53,950 bases of DNA from JAJTFW01 sp964534995 (GCA_964534995.1 CAZHSC010000016.1:1-53950); one strand, 5' to 3'. Shown: positions 8,280 to 17,790, numbered from the stretch's first letter. Made by a program: numbers and translations. Notes: generated by a model not told the origin, from the letters alone.

Positions 8280-8420
8280 TAAAACCGTGAGGCTTTTTCG
8301 GAGGTGCGCCGTATCAATTATTGACAGCGTGGATGATAATATCCAGCCCTTACTTTCAAATTTCAAAACAAAATTTAACGGTAGCCATAAAAAGGATGCA
8401 TTGTATCCTACAGAGATTTA

Positions 8421-8454
8421 TAAAAAAAAAGGCCGCCCGGATCAGGCAGCCTTT
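8421..8454 (-). terminator. Intrinsic terminator after dnaN
   Basis: On the minus strand AAAGGCTGCC (8445-8454) pairs with GGCGGCCTTT (8428-8437) across a 7-nt loop, with one T-G wobble, followed by a run of nine T. It starts 17 nt after the dnaN stop codon. Confidence 0.85.
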
Positions 8455-8470
8455 AGAAGATCATGGATTA

Positions 8471-9592
8471 TCAATTGACCATTACCGGCATTACCAGCAT
8501 GAGCAAATCCGCATTGGGATCAGCTTCCGCCTTAGGAGGAGAAATCAATCCAGCCCTGTTGGGTAAAGAAAATTCCATCAATATATGTTCCGATTCAATA
8601 TTATTGAGCATATCCTGAATAAAGCGGGCATTGAAGGCGATTTCAATGTCTTTTCCATCATAATTACAGGTAAGACGTTCGTTGGCATCATTACCAAAAT
8701 CCACATCCTCAGCGGAAATATCCACCTGACTTCCGGCGATGCGGAATTTAACCTGGTGCGTTGTTTTATTGGAAAAGATGCTTACGCGGCGAATGGAATT
8801 AAGAAATGACAAACGGTCAATTTCCAGTTTATTGGGATTATCCAGAGGAATAACAGCTTCATAATTAGGATACCTTCCGTCAACGAGGCGGCAAATGAGG
8901 CTCACATGATCGAAAGTAAAAAAAGCATTGGCTTCGTTATAATCCACCTTTACCTGCGTAGGAACCGCGGGGAGAGAAGATTTCAATAATCCCAGGGGCT
9001 TTTTGGGCATGATGAAAGATGTTTCTTTAGAGGAGCGTATGTCGCTACGCCGATACCGTACCAGGCGGTGCGCATCAGTAGCAACGAAAATTGCCCCCTC
9101 CTTACCAAACTGACAATACACACCGGTCATCACCGGGCGCAGTTCATCGTTTCCGGTAGCGAAGAGGGTATGGTTAATGGCGGCCAACAGGACATCGGAT
9201 GACATTTCTATGGAGTCGGGTTTTTCGATAACCGGTAATTTCGGGAATTCTTCTCCATTCAATCCCGTCAGTTTAAACTTACCGTCAGAAGAACTGATTT
9301 CTATCTGAAAAGAATCCTTTTGCACTTTAAAAGTGAGGGGCGTGGAGCCAAAGGTCTTTAATGTTTCGAGGAGTATTTTAGCGGGCACCGCTACTTTTCC
9401 GCTTTCCTTGCTGTCCACCGATATAACGGTTGACATGGTTGTTTCAAGGTCAGATGCCGTGGCCTTCAGGGCATCGGGCTTGAGTTCAAAGAGGAAGTTC
9501 TCCAGAATGGGCAAGGGGCTGCTGCTTTGCAATGCTCCACTGATAACTTGTAATTGTTTCAGCAGGATATCAGAATTGACAATAAATTTCAT
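8471..9592 (-). CDS. dnaN: DNA polymerase III subunit beta (sliding clamp)
   Basis: A 373-aa ring-forming processivity clamp of the replisome. It has the three repeated clamp domains: N-terminal MKFIVNSDILLKQLQVISG, the central domain with ATDAHRLVRYR, and the C-terminal domain ending DLLMLVMPVMVN, typical of the clamp terminus. Length is normal. The gene stands alone, with its own candidate promoter 44 nt upstream and a strong terminator downstream. dnaA and recF are not beside it, and I see no DnaA-box cluster, so this is not evidence for the origin. Confidence 0.98.
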   Translation of the reverse strand: MKFIVNSDILLKQLQVISGALQSSSPLPILENFLFELKPDALKATASDLETTMSTVISVDSKESGKVAVPAKILLETLKTFGSTPLTFKVQKDSFQIEISSSDGKFKLTGLNGEEFPKLPVIEKPDSIEMSSDVLLAAINHTLFATGNDELRPVMTGVYCQFGKEGAIFVATDAHRLVRYRRSDIRSSKETSFIMPKKPLGLLKSSLPAVPTQVKVDYNEANAFFTFDHVSLICRLVDGRYPNYEAVIPLDNPNKLEIDRLSFLNSIRRVSIFSNKTTHQVKFRIAGSQVDISAEDVDFGNDANERLTCNYDGKDIEIAFNARFIQDMLNNIESEHILMEFSLPNRAGLISPPKAEADPNADLLMLVMPVMVN

Positions 9593-9636
9593 AGGTGTAT
9601 TAATCTATCTTAAAGCGATTTGATTTAACAAGTGAA

Positions 9637-9644
9637 CAAATATA
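9637..9644 (-). promoter_or_regulatory. Candidate -7 element for dnaN
   Basis: Minus-strand TATATTTG matches TAnnTTTG, 44 nt upstream of the dnaN ATG. No convincing TTG was seen at -33. Confidence 0.45.
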
Positions 9645-9707
9645 AAGTAAGCGGAGTAATGAAGGGACGGCCTTTCCCGTCTCTTTATCAACAAATCAAG
9701 GAAATTT

Positions 9708-10757
9708 TTATTCAAATCTTTGCTGAGCCGGTACCTGGTCCTTGCCCGGCATAAAATTCCGGGGGTCTTTCAGTAACCTGTCGAAGTGAAAGTACTGACA
9801 TACAAGCATTGAAGTATCTCCCGACATCAGGGCATAAAACTTATCATAATCAAAGGGAAGGTTTTTACCCGCCTCATCAATTTGTAAACGGGAAGCGGAA
9901 CCAACCGGTTTGCGGAAACACACCAGTACTTTTTCCGTGTTATTATCCAAGCGCATGCGTAGCTCCGAAAATGCTCCTGCCGCAAGTACCGAATCCCTGA
10001 CTTTGTTGCTGATATCGTTGTCCAGCCGTTCGAAATTGGTATTCCGGAAGGCGGAAAGGAAGGTCCTGACTTTGGTGATGTCAAGCGGGGTAATGGGTTT
10101 ATTGTCCTGCAAACGGGTAACCACATAAGAAGAGTCCGGCTGCCGGACCAGTTCAAAGGAGCGGTGGGGACGGGCATAATCCTTTACCAACACGCTCACA
10201 ATTCGCCGTGGGTCCACCCTGAATATGGCTTTATCGCGCCACTCCGCTTCAGAGGCAAAGTAACGGCTGCTCAGAAACCCGTTGAAACCCGGCATATGCG
10301 TTATAAATGGAACTGTTGAATTTTCAAGATACATAAAAGTTCCCAACTGATCCATGGTTGGATGACCTACATAATACGTTTTCAGTTTTTCATCACCCTT
10401 GTAAATCTCAATTTTTACCGATTTGGCGGCCATGAGCTTCATGGTATTGTTGTACAAATTCTTACCCACCGGACTTCGCACTTCTACAGCCTTAATCGTA
10501 TGCAATAAATTATCAATAGCATCTTTACGGGCTATAAACTTATCGTTCACGAGCCAGGTTTCGCTGTTGACTCTTTTGATGGTGACCCTTCTTCCGTCTT
10601 TATCCGCGAGAAAAAGTTTATCAATGGAAGCCGTATCCGCAACAGCAAAATCTCTCAGTTCCCCCTTTAGTGTAGAAGAGGACCTGTTGATCCAAAGCCA
10701 TGCGGAAATAGCTGCAAGTACAATAAATATAATGAGGGCGATACGGTTTCTTTTCAT
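9708..10757 (-). CDS. DUF4340 domain protein, partner of the GldFG transporter
   Basis: A 349-aa protein with one N-terminal membrane anchor (about residues 5-24, IALIIFIVLAAISAWLW) followed by a soluble domain of the DUF4340 type. DUF4340 genes commonly sit directly downstream of GldG-like genes, and here the gap is 3 bp. The inferred place is the periplasmic face of the inner membrane, in complex with the GldF/GldG proteins. No catalytic motif is visible. Function is not known beyond this linkage. Confidence 0.8.
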   Translation of the reverse strand: MKRNRIALIIFIVLAAISAWLWINRSSSTLKGELRDFAVADTASIDKLFLADKDGRRVTIKRVNSETWLVNDKFIARKDAIDNLLHTIKAVEVRSPVGKNLYNNTMKLMAAKSVKIEIYKGDEKLKTYYVGHPTMDQLGTFMYLENSTVPFITHMPGFNGFLSSRYFASEAEWRDKAIFRVDPRRIVSVLVKDYARPHRSFELVRQPDSSYVVTRLQDNKPITPLDITKVRTFLSAFRNTNFERLDNDISNKVRDSVLAAGAFSELRMRLDNNTEKVLVCFRKPVGSASRLQIDEAGKNLPFDYDKFYALMSGDTSMLVCQYFHFDRLLKDPRNFMPGKDQVPAQQRFE

Positions 10758-10760
10758 ATA

Positions 10761-12461
10761 TCAGGCCGCGTAGTTGCGTCGTCGAAAGTAAAATTTTAAA
10801 ATTCCAAATACAATAATCATCAGCAGGGGAAGGCTCACATTCATGATACGAAGGGATTGGTTATCATCCCCGATAATTGCCGGATCAATCTGGCGCAAAC
10901 GTAATTCTTTACTGCGTATGGCCATCAGGCCCGACTCATCGCACAAATAATCTATCACATTTAACAGAAAAGATTTATTACCATAGGTAGTATTTGTATA
11001 GCGGTCGTATCCAAGGGCTACCACGTTCCCTTTCGATAAGTCGTTACGCGCGATATCCCCATCAGCAATCACAACCATGGCTGAAGGAGGACTCATTTCC
11101 CTGAATCCTATCTCCTTACTCTCGGCAATGGCCGGGGGAATCCGGTTTTTGTACAAAGAAGTAAATCTGCCCTCCAGCAGCATGGCTACAGGTACTTCCT
11201 TATGCGGAAACATTTTCGGATCGGGCTTATACTGCATCAATCCAAGACTTACGCGTACCGGAGCAGGAAGCACTTTAGAATACCGGGAGGTACTCAGCAA
11301 AACGGTATGTTCAATATCAGGGGCATCAATGGGATCGATACTGCTTACAAACTGACCTTTCACCGCGTTAAGATTATTGACAATCGGGTGGCGCGACACG
11401 GGTGTCATCACCGGAAAATAGTACCAGGGGAGCAACTGTTGTTTAGGCTGATTCCCCACCATTCCCGTCACTACGGGAATCAGGGAGGATAGCAGGTCCT
11501 GCACCAGATCATAGTTAACACGGGCGCCATAACGGAAGAGCATATCTTCCAGTTTCAGGTCGCGGGCCAGGGCAATCATCTCCCCCCTTGCCTGCAGGCT
11601 ATCCATGGAAGCCTGCATAGGATCCAGAAGCCACACCAGTTTACCCCCCGACATGACAAACTGATCAATGATGAATTTATCTTTCTCATCAAAAGCACTG
11701 TCGGGACCGGCAATCACCAGCGCTTTGAAGTTCTTCATCGCGTCGAGACGGCCATTTATCACCACGCGTTTCAGTTCATAGGAAGATCTAAGGGCATTCG
11801 CCAGGTCGGCCACCCTGCTGGTATCCAGTTCGCCATGGCCTTCAAGGAAAGCTATGGCAGGACGGGCGGGGTTGGTTACTTTGCGGATCACATTACAAAA
11901 TTCAAATTCCAGGTTCTGGATGGAATTGTTCAGCATCTGCTCAGGCGGAATGCCAAGCTGGCTTTTTAACAAGAGCGCCGGCATTTCGATGTTCGCATAA
12001 CTTACCAGGGCGCCCGGAAAAATATAAGATCTTTTTACGCCTTCTTTCGTACGTTCCTCAACGGTAGTGGGCTGTATCCCCTTTTGGTACAACTGCGCGA
12101 AAAGATTATTCCTTTCCTTTTCATCGGGATTGGCAGCAGGGTCAATAAATTCATACTCCAGGTTACCCTTTGCATAAATACGCAATTCATCTAGGAGTTC
12201 GCGGGTGCTGTTTCTCAAACGACTGAAACCCGGGGAAAAATCACCCTCCAGGTACACCTTAATATACACCACATCCTTCAGGTTAGCCATCAGGTTTTTA
12301 CTTTGCACGGAAAGCGTAAATCTTTTATCATCCGTCAGGTCGAAGCGGGTAAATACTACCGAAGAGATGATATTCACCAATAGTAGAATTCCTGAAAGCA
12401 GGCCCAACTGAAGGATGGACTGCAGTCGGTAGTTTTTAACCGATGATGCTTTCTTTACCAT
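10761..12461 (-). CDS. gldG: Gliding-motility-associated ABC transporter protein GldG
   Basis: A 566-aa protein with an N-terminal membrane segment (about 16-38), a large extracytoplasmic domain including LVWLLDPMQASMDSL and VIAGPDSAFDEKDK, and a C-terminal membrane segment (about 540-560, SLPLLMIIVFGILKFYF). This layout matches GldG, the auxiliary component working with GldF and the ATPase GldA. Its start overlaps the gldF stop by 7 nt. The gldA ATPase gene is not in the window. In non-gliding Bacteroidota the same proteins occur with unknown substrates, so the gene does not prove gliding. Confidence 0.88.
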   Translation of the reverse strand: MVKKASSVKNYRLQSILQLGLLSGILLLVNIISSVVFTRFDLTDDKRFTLSVQSKNLMANLKDVVYIKVYLEGDFSPGFSRLRNSTRELLDELRIYAKGNLEYEFIDPAANPDEKERNNLFAQLYQKGIQPTTVEERTKEGVKRSYIFPGALVSYANIEMPALLLKSQLGIPPEQMLNNSIQNLEFEFCNVIRKVTNPARPAIAFLEGHGELDTSRVADLANALRSSYELKRVVINGRLDAMKNFKALVIAGPDSAFDEKDKFIIDQFVMSGGKLVWLLDPMQASMDSLQARGEMIALARDLKLEDMLFRYGARVNYDLVQDLLSSLIPVVTGMVGNQPKQQLLPWYYFPVMTPVSRHPIVNNLNAVKGQFVSSIDPIDAPDIEHTVLLSTSRYSKVLPAPVRVSLGLMQYKPDPKMFPHKEVPVAMLLEGRFTSLYKNRIPPAIAESKEIGFREMSPPSAMVVIADGDIARNDLSKGNVVALGYDRYTNTTYGNKSFLLNVIDYLCDESGLMAIRSKELRLRQIDPAIIGDDNQSLRIMNVSLPLLMIIVFGILKFYFRRRNYAA

Positions 12462-13189
12462 TTCCTGCTTTCCGTTATAAACCGCGTCAGAAACAGAAAA
12501 AATAAAATTACACTCAGAAAATACACTACATCACGGGTATCTACTACTCCCCTGCTCAGGCTCAGGTAATGCGCATTGATTCCTAAATTAAAAACAATTC
12601 CGGAAGCCTTGCCCATGCCCAGTATCTGCGCTACCGACTCAAATCCTTTATAAAAGAACAAACAAAGAAAAAAACCAATGATAAATGCCACCACCTGGTT
12701 ATCAGCTAAAGAGGAAGAAAACAAACCAATGGAAACAAAAGTGGCCCCCAGTAGCAATAATCCTATATAGGAGCCCCAGATGGCACCGGAGTCGATATTA
12801 CCAACCGGCAGACTGATTGCATGTAGGGTGGCAAAATACACAAGAGTAGGCAACAAAGAAAAAACAACCAGCAGCACACCGGCCATATACTTAGCCCATA
12901 CAATCTGCATTTCGGTGAGGGGTTTTGTAAGCAACAACTCAATGGTACCGGTTTTCTTTTCCTCTGAGAACAAACGCATGGAAATGGCAGGTACCAGGAG
13001 CAAATAAACCCAGGGCGTTAAAACAAATAATGGGTCCAGCGAAGCGTAACCCGAATCCAGGATGTTAAAAGCCGAATCGGGGAATACCCAAAGGAACAAT
13101 CCAATTGTCAGTAAAAAGACAATAACAACGATATATCCGATGAGGGAATTAAGGAAACTGTTGATTTCCTTGAGGATCAGGGAAAACAT
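12455..13189 (-). CDS. gldF: ABC transporter permease GldF
   Basis: An ABC-2-type inner-membrane permease of 244 aa with six hydrophobic segments and the conserved cytosolic loop FSEEKKTGTIELLLTKPLT, the family signature after helix 2. I chose the start MFSLILKEI at 13189. A further in-frame ATG at 13198 would lie inside the TAnnTTTG promoter element at 13196-13203. It forms an operon with gldG (7-nt overlap) and the DUF4340 gene. Confidence 0.9.
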   Translation of the reverse strand: MFSLILKEINSFLNSLIGYIVVIVFLLTIGLFLWVFPDSAFNILDSGYASLDPLFVLTPWVYLLLVPAISMRLFSEEKKTGTIELLLTKPLTEMQIVWAKYMAGVLLVVFSLLPTLVYFATLHAISLPVGNIDSGAIWGSYIGLLLLGATFVSIGLFSSSLADNQVVAFIIGFFLCLFFYKGFESVAQILGMGKASGIVFNLGINAHYLSLSRGVVDTRDVVYFLSVILFFLFLTRFITESRKW

Positions 13190-13195
13190 AGGCGG

Positions 13196-13203
13196 CAAAA
13201 ATA
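13196..13203 (-). promoter_or_regulatory. Candidate -7 element, leaderless-type, for gldF
   Basis: Minus-strand TATTTTTG matches TAnnTTTG and lies 6 nt before the gldF ATG at 13189. It overlaps the alternative upstream ATG, which argues against that start. Confidence 0.5.
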
Positions 13204-13298
13204 CTTTTTTTAGCGCAATTTAACCGGAAGAAAATTTTATCAGCTTCCATCTGCTATTTCTGAATATGTTACCGGTGAGACTATTCAGTGCTAAATAC

Positions 13299-13306
13299 TA
13301 ATTTTG
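13299..13306 (+). promoter_or_regulatory. Candidate -7 element, leaderless-type, for the GT4 gene
   Basis: TAATTTTG matches TAnnTTTG, 4 nt before the GTG start at 13311. Confidence 0.5.
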
Positions 13307-13310
13307 ACAT

Positions 13311-14525
13311 GTGCCCAAAGTACTTCAAATTGTTAACCGACTGAATATCGGTGGAATAACTTATAATGCAGCCAGCATCGCAGCATGCTTGAAACCGGAG
13401 TACGAAACCATGCTGGTAACGGGCATTCATGTAGAAGGTGAAGAAAGTTCTGAATTTGTGGTCAAACAACTGGGTGTTGATCCTATATATATCCGTGATA
13501 TGAGCCGGAGCATTCACCCCCTCAAAGACTACAGGGCTTACCGGCACATTTTAAAGATCATCAGGGAATTCAAACCCGACATTGTACAAACGCATGCCGC
13601 CAAGGCAGGGATAGTGGGCCGTTTGGCCGCGTGGAGGGCCGGCGTTCCTGTTATACTGCACACCTATCACGGACATGTTTTTCATAGTTACTTCGGTAAA
13701 TTCAAAACCCTGATTATTTTAACGATCGAGCGACTCCTGGCCCGCATCAGCACTGGCATTATTGCCATCAGCAGCGACCAAAAACGGGAACTCGGTGAAA
13801 TCTATAAAATTGCGCCTTTATCTAAAATACATATCATTGAGCTGGGCTATGACCTGGCTCCTTTTTCCGAAAACAAAGAGGAGAAAAGGCGGCAATTCCG
13901 AAAGGAATACCATCTCGATGAAGATACTATTGCCATCGGTATAATTGGCAGGGTAGTACCCATAAAAAACATCCGTTTTTTTATAGCATCTTTTTCAGAA
14001 ATACGCCTGCGTTTCCCGGAGAAAAAAATCATCGCTTTTATTATTGGTGACGGAGAAGAAAGGCCTGATATTCAAGAACTTTGTAGAGAAAAACAGCTCC
14101 CTTTCTCCTGCCCCGAAGCATCCCAAGACACCGCCAGCGTGATTTTCACTTCCTGGATATATGAGGTAGCTACCGCCATGGCAGGACTGGATATCATCGC
14201 TTTGACCTCCCTCAACGAAGGAACGCCAGCCAGTCTGATAGAAGCCCAGGCTGCTGGAAAAGCCATTGTAACTACCGGAGTTGGAGGAATACCCAATATC
14301 ATCCGGCCCGGTATTACGGCACTGATGGTAAATGGGGGAGATCTGAACGGATTTACTGAGGCGCTCGCATCATTAATACAATCACCGGAACGAAGGGAGG
14401 AAATGGGAAAAGCGGGACCTGAATTTGTGAATTCCCGCTTTCATTACAAGCGGCTTACTTCGGATATACAGAAACTTTATACAAAATTACTTAATCAGGT
14501 TAAGGACCGCACAAGGCAGCATTAA
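13311..14525 (+). CDS. Glycosyltransferase family 4 protein
   Basis: A 404-aa cytosolic GT-B glycosyltransferase. The N-terminal acceptor domain begins MPKVLQIVNRLNIGGIT. The C-terminal nucleotide-sugar domain has GIIGRVVPIKNIRFF and the family EX7E region in LNEGTPASLIEAQAAGKAI. It starts with GTG; no in-frame ATG near the beginning leaves this conserved N-terminus intact. The export lipoprotein gene follows within 45 bp, so it probably adds a sugar to the exported polysaccharide. Donor and acceptor are unknown. Confidence 0.9.
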   Translation: MPKVLQIVNRLNIGGITYNAASIAACLKPEYETMLVTGIHVEGEESSEFVVKQLGVDPIYIRDMSRSIHPLKDYRAYRHILKIIREFKPDIVQTHAAKAGIVGRLAAWRAGVPVILHTYHGHVFHSYFGKFKTLIILTIERLLARISTGIIAISSDQKRELGEIYKIAPLSKIHIIELGYDLAPFSENKEEKRRQFRKEYHLDEDTIAIGIIGRVVPIKNIRFFIASFSEIRLRFPEKKIIAFIIGDGEERPDIQELCREKQLPFSCPEASQDTASVIFTSWIYEVATAMAGLDIIALTSLNEGTPASLIEAQAAGKAIVTTGVGGIPNIIRPGITALMVNGGDLNGFTEALASLIQSPERREEMGKAGPEFVNSRFHYKRLTSDIQKLYTKLLNQVKDRTRQH

Positions 14526-14533
14526 AAATTAAC

Positions 14534-14541
14534 TACTTTTG
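14534..14541 (+). promoter_or_regulatory. Candidate -7 element for the polysaccharide export genes
   Basis: TACTTTTG matches TAnnTTTG, 27 nt before the ATG of the export lipoprotein. Confidence 0.45.
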
Positions 14542-14568
14542 CCTCTTAGCCTAAAGACACATGGTTTT

Positions 14569-15339
14569 ATGAAACGACACCTACCCGTTCTCCTTGTTGC
14601 ATTGCTGATTACCTCCTGCAACATCAATCCCAGTCTGATGTTTAAAGTACCGAAGGATTATCAGTATTCCAGTGATCAGACTATCGGAAATATCGAATAC
14701 CGCATCTCCCCCAACGACATTATTGGCTTCAATGTCTATACCAACGACGGTTTCAAACTCGTTGATTTAACCACCTCCGCGGTGGCTGCCTCCAATCCAA
14801 TGACCAACAACCCGGGAGGTAACCAGACCCAGTTTTTAGTTGAACCGGACGGACAGGTTAAACTACCCATCATCGGCAAAATAAAAATTTCGGGGATGAC
14901 CGTGAGGGAAGCGGAAAAGTCGCTCGAGCAACAATATACTACTTATTACAACAAGCCTTTTGTCATGATCCGGGTCATGAACAGAAGGGTCCTTGTTTTT
15001 CCCGGTACCGGAGGAACAGGCCGTACCGTGTCGCTGGACAATGAGAACATGCACCTCATTGAAGCCCTTGCCCTGGCAGGCGGTATTACCACTACCGGTA
15101 AAGCCTATAAAATAAAACTGATACGTGGTGATCTGAGAAACCCAAAGGTAATGCTGATTGATTTGTCAACTGTAGAAGGAATGCAGAAAAGCAACCTGCT
15201 GCTGCAAGCCAATGATATCATTTATGTGGAACCGGTGCCAAGATATTCACAGGAAATCCTGCAGCAGATTACCCCGGTTGTCGGCATCATTACCAGTCTG
15301 ATTCTGGTTTACCAGGTAGTTGACGGGTTGAGAGAATAA
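14569..15339 (+). CDS. Polysaccharide export lipoprotein (Wza-like)
   Basis: A 256-aa outer-membrane lipoprotein of the polysaccharide biosynthesis/export family. From the ATG at 14569, a basic n-region and hydrophobic stretch lead to the lipobox ITSC with the acylated Cys at residue 17. The poly-export domain (RISPNDIIGFNVYT, then VEPDGQVKLPIIGKI) is followed by a SLBB-like segment (HLIEALALAGGITTTG) and a C-terminal hydrophobic segment (VVGIITSLILVYQVV). The longest frame starts at a TTG at 14539, which I rejected. It is much shorter than E. coli Wza but normal for Bacteroidota. It pairs with the kinase gene 21 bp downstream. Confidence 0.92.
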   Translation: MKRHLPVLLVALLITSCNINPSLMFKVPKDYQYSSDQTIGNIEYRISPNDIIGFNVYTNDGFKLVDLTTSAVAASNPMTNNPGGNQTQFLVEPDGQVKLPIIGKIKISGMTVREAEKSLEQQYTTYYNKPFVMIRVMNRRVLVFPGTGGTGRTVSLDNENMHLIEALALAGGITTTGKAYKIKLIRGDLRNPKVMLIDLSTVEGMQKSNLLLQANDIIYVEPVPRYSQEILQQITPVVGIITSLILVYQVVDGLRE

Positions 15340-15360
15340 CAAGCAATAGTTTCCGCCAGG

Positions 15361-17790
15361 ATGGCCAAAAAGAAGATATCGCCAATTAACGAGGAGTTTG
15401 ACTTCAAGCTCCTGGTGACCATAGCAAGAAAGAACACCATGTGGTTCGCCTTGTTTGTGCTTACGGCCATTTTAATTGCTCTTTTAATATTACGGTATAC
15501 CGCACCGGTATATGAAGCCACCAGCGTGATTCAGTTGTCGGAGCAGGACAATGCACGAAGCGTCCTGAACGAATCAACACTCAAACGCTTCAGTGAACAA
15601 ACCAATAAACTGGCTTCAAGTATTGAGCTGATCCGGTCAAAGGTTATTTTAGAAAGGGTACTCAAAAAACTTCCGATACAGGTCAGCTACTATTCAAAGG
15701 GAGAAATTCTCACCAATGAGCTTTACAAATTGTCGCCATTTACGGTCGAAATACGGCTAAAGGACAGTGCTATTATCAACCAGCCGGTAATCATTGATTT
15801 CAGGTCTGAGAAAACATTTTCTGTTAACTACCCCTTTCAGGATGCTGATAAAGACAAAAACAAAGTTTACAACAGCGGGGAATGGGTATCGTATGATGAA
15901 CTTGATTTTAAAATTTCCATCAATGACTTCAATACCATAAAAGAACTGCAAACGGATCTCAGCCGCGACGCATTCTTTTTTAAGGTCAACAGCTTATCCA
16001 CCGTTGCCGACCAGATATTAAAACAATTAATGGTTACGCCCTTTAATTCGGAGGCAAAAACCATACAGATAAAATTAAAGGATAAGAACCAGCAGAAAGC
16101 GGTTGACCTTGTGAATGGCATCGCCATGGAGTTCAACAAATACGACCTGGAAAAAAATTCGGAAGTAGCCGACAAGATCCTTGATTTCATTGACAATACC
16201 ATTGCCAGCATCAACATTCAGTTGAGCAATTCTGAAAATTCACTGGAAAGTTTTAAAAAGGAAAATAAAATCATCAACCCCGACCTCAACGCCGGGGCCA
16301 TCATGCAGCAACTGAGTAAAATGCAGGAAGAGCTGATGGCCATCGATCATGAGATCAGTCTTTTTGCCTCTATCCGGAAGGACATTAAAGGCAACAACGA
16401 TATCGGAAAGTTCCTGCTTTCTTTGTCCGGCCGCACTACGGATAACAATATATCATCTCAGCTGCTTCGTCTGCAGGAACTGATTGACCAAAGGGACCAG
16501 GCGCGACAGCAAGCCACAGAAAACAGTGAAATCTATAAATCCATCCTGACGCGTTTGAAGCTGCAGCAGGAAATCCTTGAGCGGATGCTCCTGAATGAAG
16601 AAGTGCAACTGAAGGAACGCCGGGATATCCGAAGCAGGGAAATCAGTACCATCGAATCAAAACTTGGTCTGATTCCGCAGCAGCAGGCTGAATACGGCAG
16701 ACTGCAGCGTATCTTCACCATCAACGAGAAGTTTTACTCGATGCTGCTCGAAAAGAAGGCCGAATTTTCCATCACCCGGGCCGGCTACGTACCCCAGCAT
16801 ATTATTTTACAGGAAGCAACTGCTAATATGGCGCCTGTATATCCTAACCGGCCGCTCGTACTCAGCGCCTGCCTGATTATCGGATTTATTGCAGGATTCA
16901 TCCTGATCATCACGCGCTATTTGCTTTATAATGAAATTAACGCGCTGGAGGAAGTTGGGCAATACACCGATGCCGCCCTCCTGGGTATCATACCCAAATA
17001 CAAAAGGGAAATTCCTATTTCGCAGTTGTTGGTGGATAAAAACCCCAAGTCGGTTATTTCGGAAGCATTCAGGTCGGTGCGCACCAACCTGCAATTTATT
17101 TCCAATGCCGATAATGCCAAAATTATTGCCGTTACTTCCACCATATCAGGCGAAGGAAAAACATTTAACGCCATTAACCTGGCGGGCGTCATCGCTTTTT
17201 CGGGGCTCAAGGTTGTTATCCTTGACCTTGACATGAGGAAACCCAAAATTCACCTGGGTTTTAATGTGGAAAACAACCATGGCATCAGCACCCTGCTGAT
17301 CGGCAAGGACAGCCCTGAAAAATGCATCCTGAAAAGTTCTCTTGCCAACCTCGACTTCATCACTGCGGGCCCCATCCCGCCCAACCCTGCGGAGTTAATT
17401 ATTAACCCCAAAATGGACAATCTCCTGGAGTATTTAAAGAATCTTTATGATATCATTATCATTGACCTTCCGCCGGTGGGTATTGTGAGTGATGGTATTC
17501 CGATGATGCAAAAGGCGGATTACCCATTGTATATTTTAAGGGCCAATTATTCCAGGAAGATGTTCATTGCACAGATCAATAAGCTGATCACCGAAAATAA
17601 AGTGAACAACCTTTCCATTATATTGAATGGTGTTGAAATGTCGAGGTTGAAGTATGGATATGGTTACGGTTATGGCTATGGCTATGGCTACGGCTATGGC
17701 TATAGTTATGGATATGGTTATTATGATGAAGATGAAGAGCCCAAAGGTATTCTCGGGAAACTAAGGCATATGGTGTCTCGTAACAAATAA
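15361..17790 (+). CDS. Wzc-like polysaccharide co-polymerase and tyrosine autokinase
   Basis: An 809-aa inner-membrane protein controlling capsule/exopolysaccharide chain length and export. Order: N-terminal Wzz domain with a membrane helix at about 29-50, a long periplasmic coiled-coil region (about 270-470), a GNVR-like segment, a second helix near 500-520 (LIIGFIAGFILIITRYLL), then a BY-kinase domain with Walker A SGEGKT, Walker A' VVILDLDMRKPK and Walker B IIIIDLPPVGIVSD. The C-terminal tail is a Tyr-Gly repeat (residues 765-788, 13 Tyr) followed by an acidic stretch, a plausible autophosphorylation cluster. It lies between the export lipoprotein and rfbC in one operon. Confidence 0.95.
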   Translation: MAKKKISPINEEFDFKLLVTIARKNTMWFALFVLTAILIALLILRYTAPVYEATSVIQLSEQDNARSVLNESTLKRFSEQTNKLASSIELIRSKVILERVLKKLPIQVSYYSKGEILTNELYKLSPFTVEIRLKDSAIINQPVIIDFRSEKTFSVNYPFQDADKDKNKVYNSGEWVSYDELDFKISINDFNTIKELQTDLSRDAFFFKVNSLSTVADQILKQLMVTPFNSEAKTIQIKLKDKNQQKAVDLVNGIAMEFNKYDLEKNSEVADKILDFIDNTIASINIQLSNSENSLESFKKENKIINPDLNAGAIMQQLSKMQEELMAIDHEISLFASIRKDIKGNNDIGKFLLSLSGRTTDNNISSQLLRLQELIDQRDQARQQATENSEIYKSILTRLKLQQEILERMLLNEEVQLKERRDIRSREISTIESKLGLIPQQQAEYGRLQRIFTINEKFYSMLLEKKAEFSITRAGYVPQHIILQEATANMAPVYPNRPLVLSACLIIGFIAGFILIITRYLLYNEINALEEVGQYTDAALLGIIPKYKREIPISQLLVDKNPKSVISEAFRSVRTNLQFISNADNAKIIAVTSTISGEGKTFNAINLAGVIAFSGLKVVILDLDMRKPKIHLGFNVENNHGISTLLIGKDSPEKCILKSSLANLDFITAGPIPPNPAELIINPKMDNLLEYLKNLYDIIIIDLPPVGIVSDGIPMMQKADYPLYILRANYSRKMFIAQINKLITENKVNNLSIILNGVEMSRLKYGYGYGYGYGYGYGYGYSYGYGYYDEDEEPKGILGKLRHMVSRNK
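17653..17724 (+). repeat. Tyr-Gly codon repeat in the kinase tail
   Basis: Twenty-four codons alternate mainly TAT/TAC (Tyr, 13 in all) with GGN (Gly), interrupted by one Ser. Synonymous codon choice varies between units, so it is not a fresh perfect microsatellite expansion. Confidence 0.9.

Noticed and set aside
8471..9592. dnaN together with rpmH as evidence for a replication origin
   Set aside because: The two genes are 44 kb apart, dnaA, recF, gyrB and rnpA are absent, and no DnaA-box cluster was seen.
9661..9683. Inverted repeat between the DUF4340 gene and dnaN as a terminator
   Set aside because: On the minus strand, where it would be needed, the stem has an A-C mismatch and no T-tract follows.
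17653..17724. Tyr-Gly repeat as a sequencing or slippage artefact
   Set aside because: Codons vary between units (TAT/TAC and GGA/GGT/GGC), and the reading frame continues into a plausible acidic tail.
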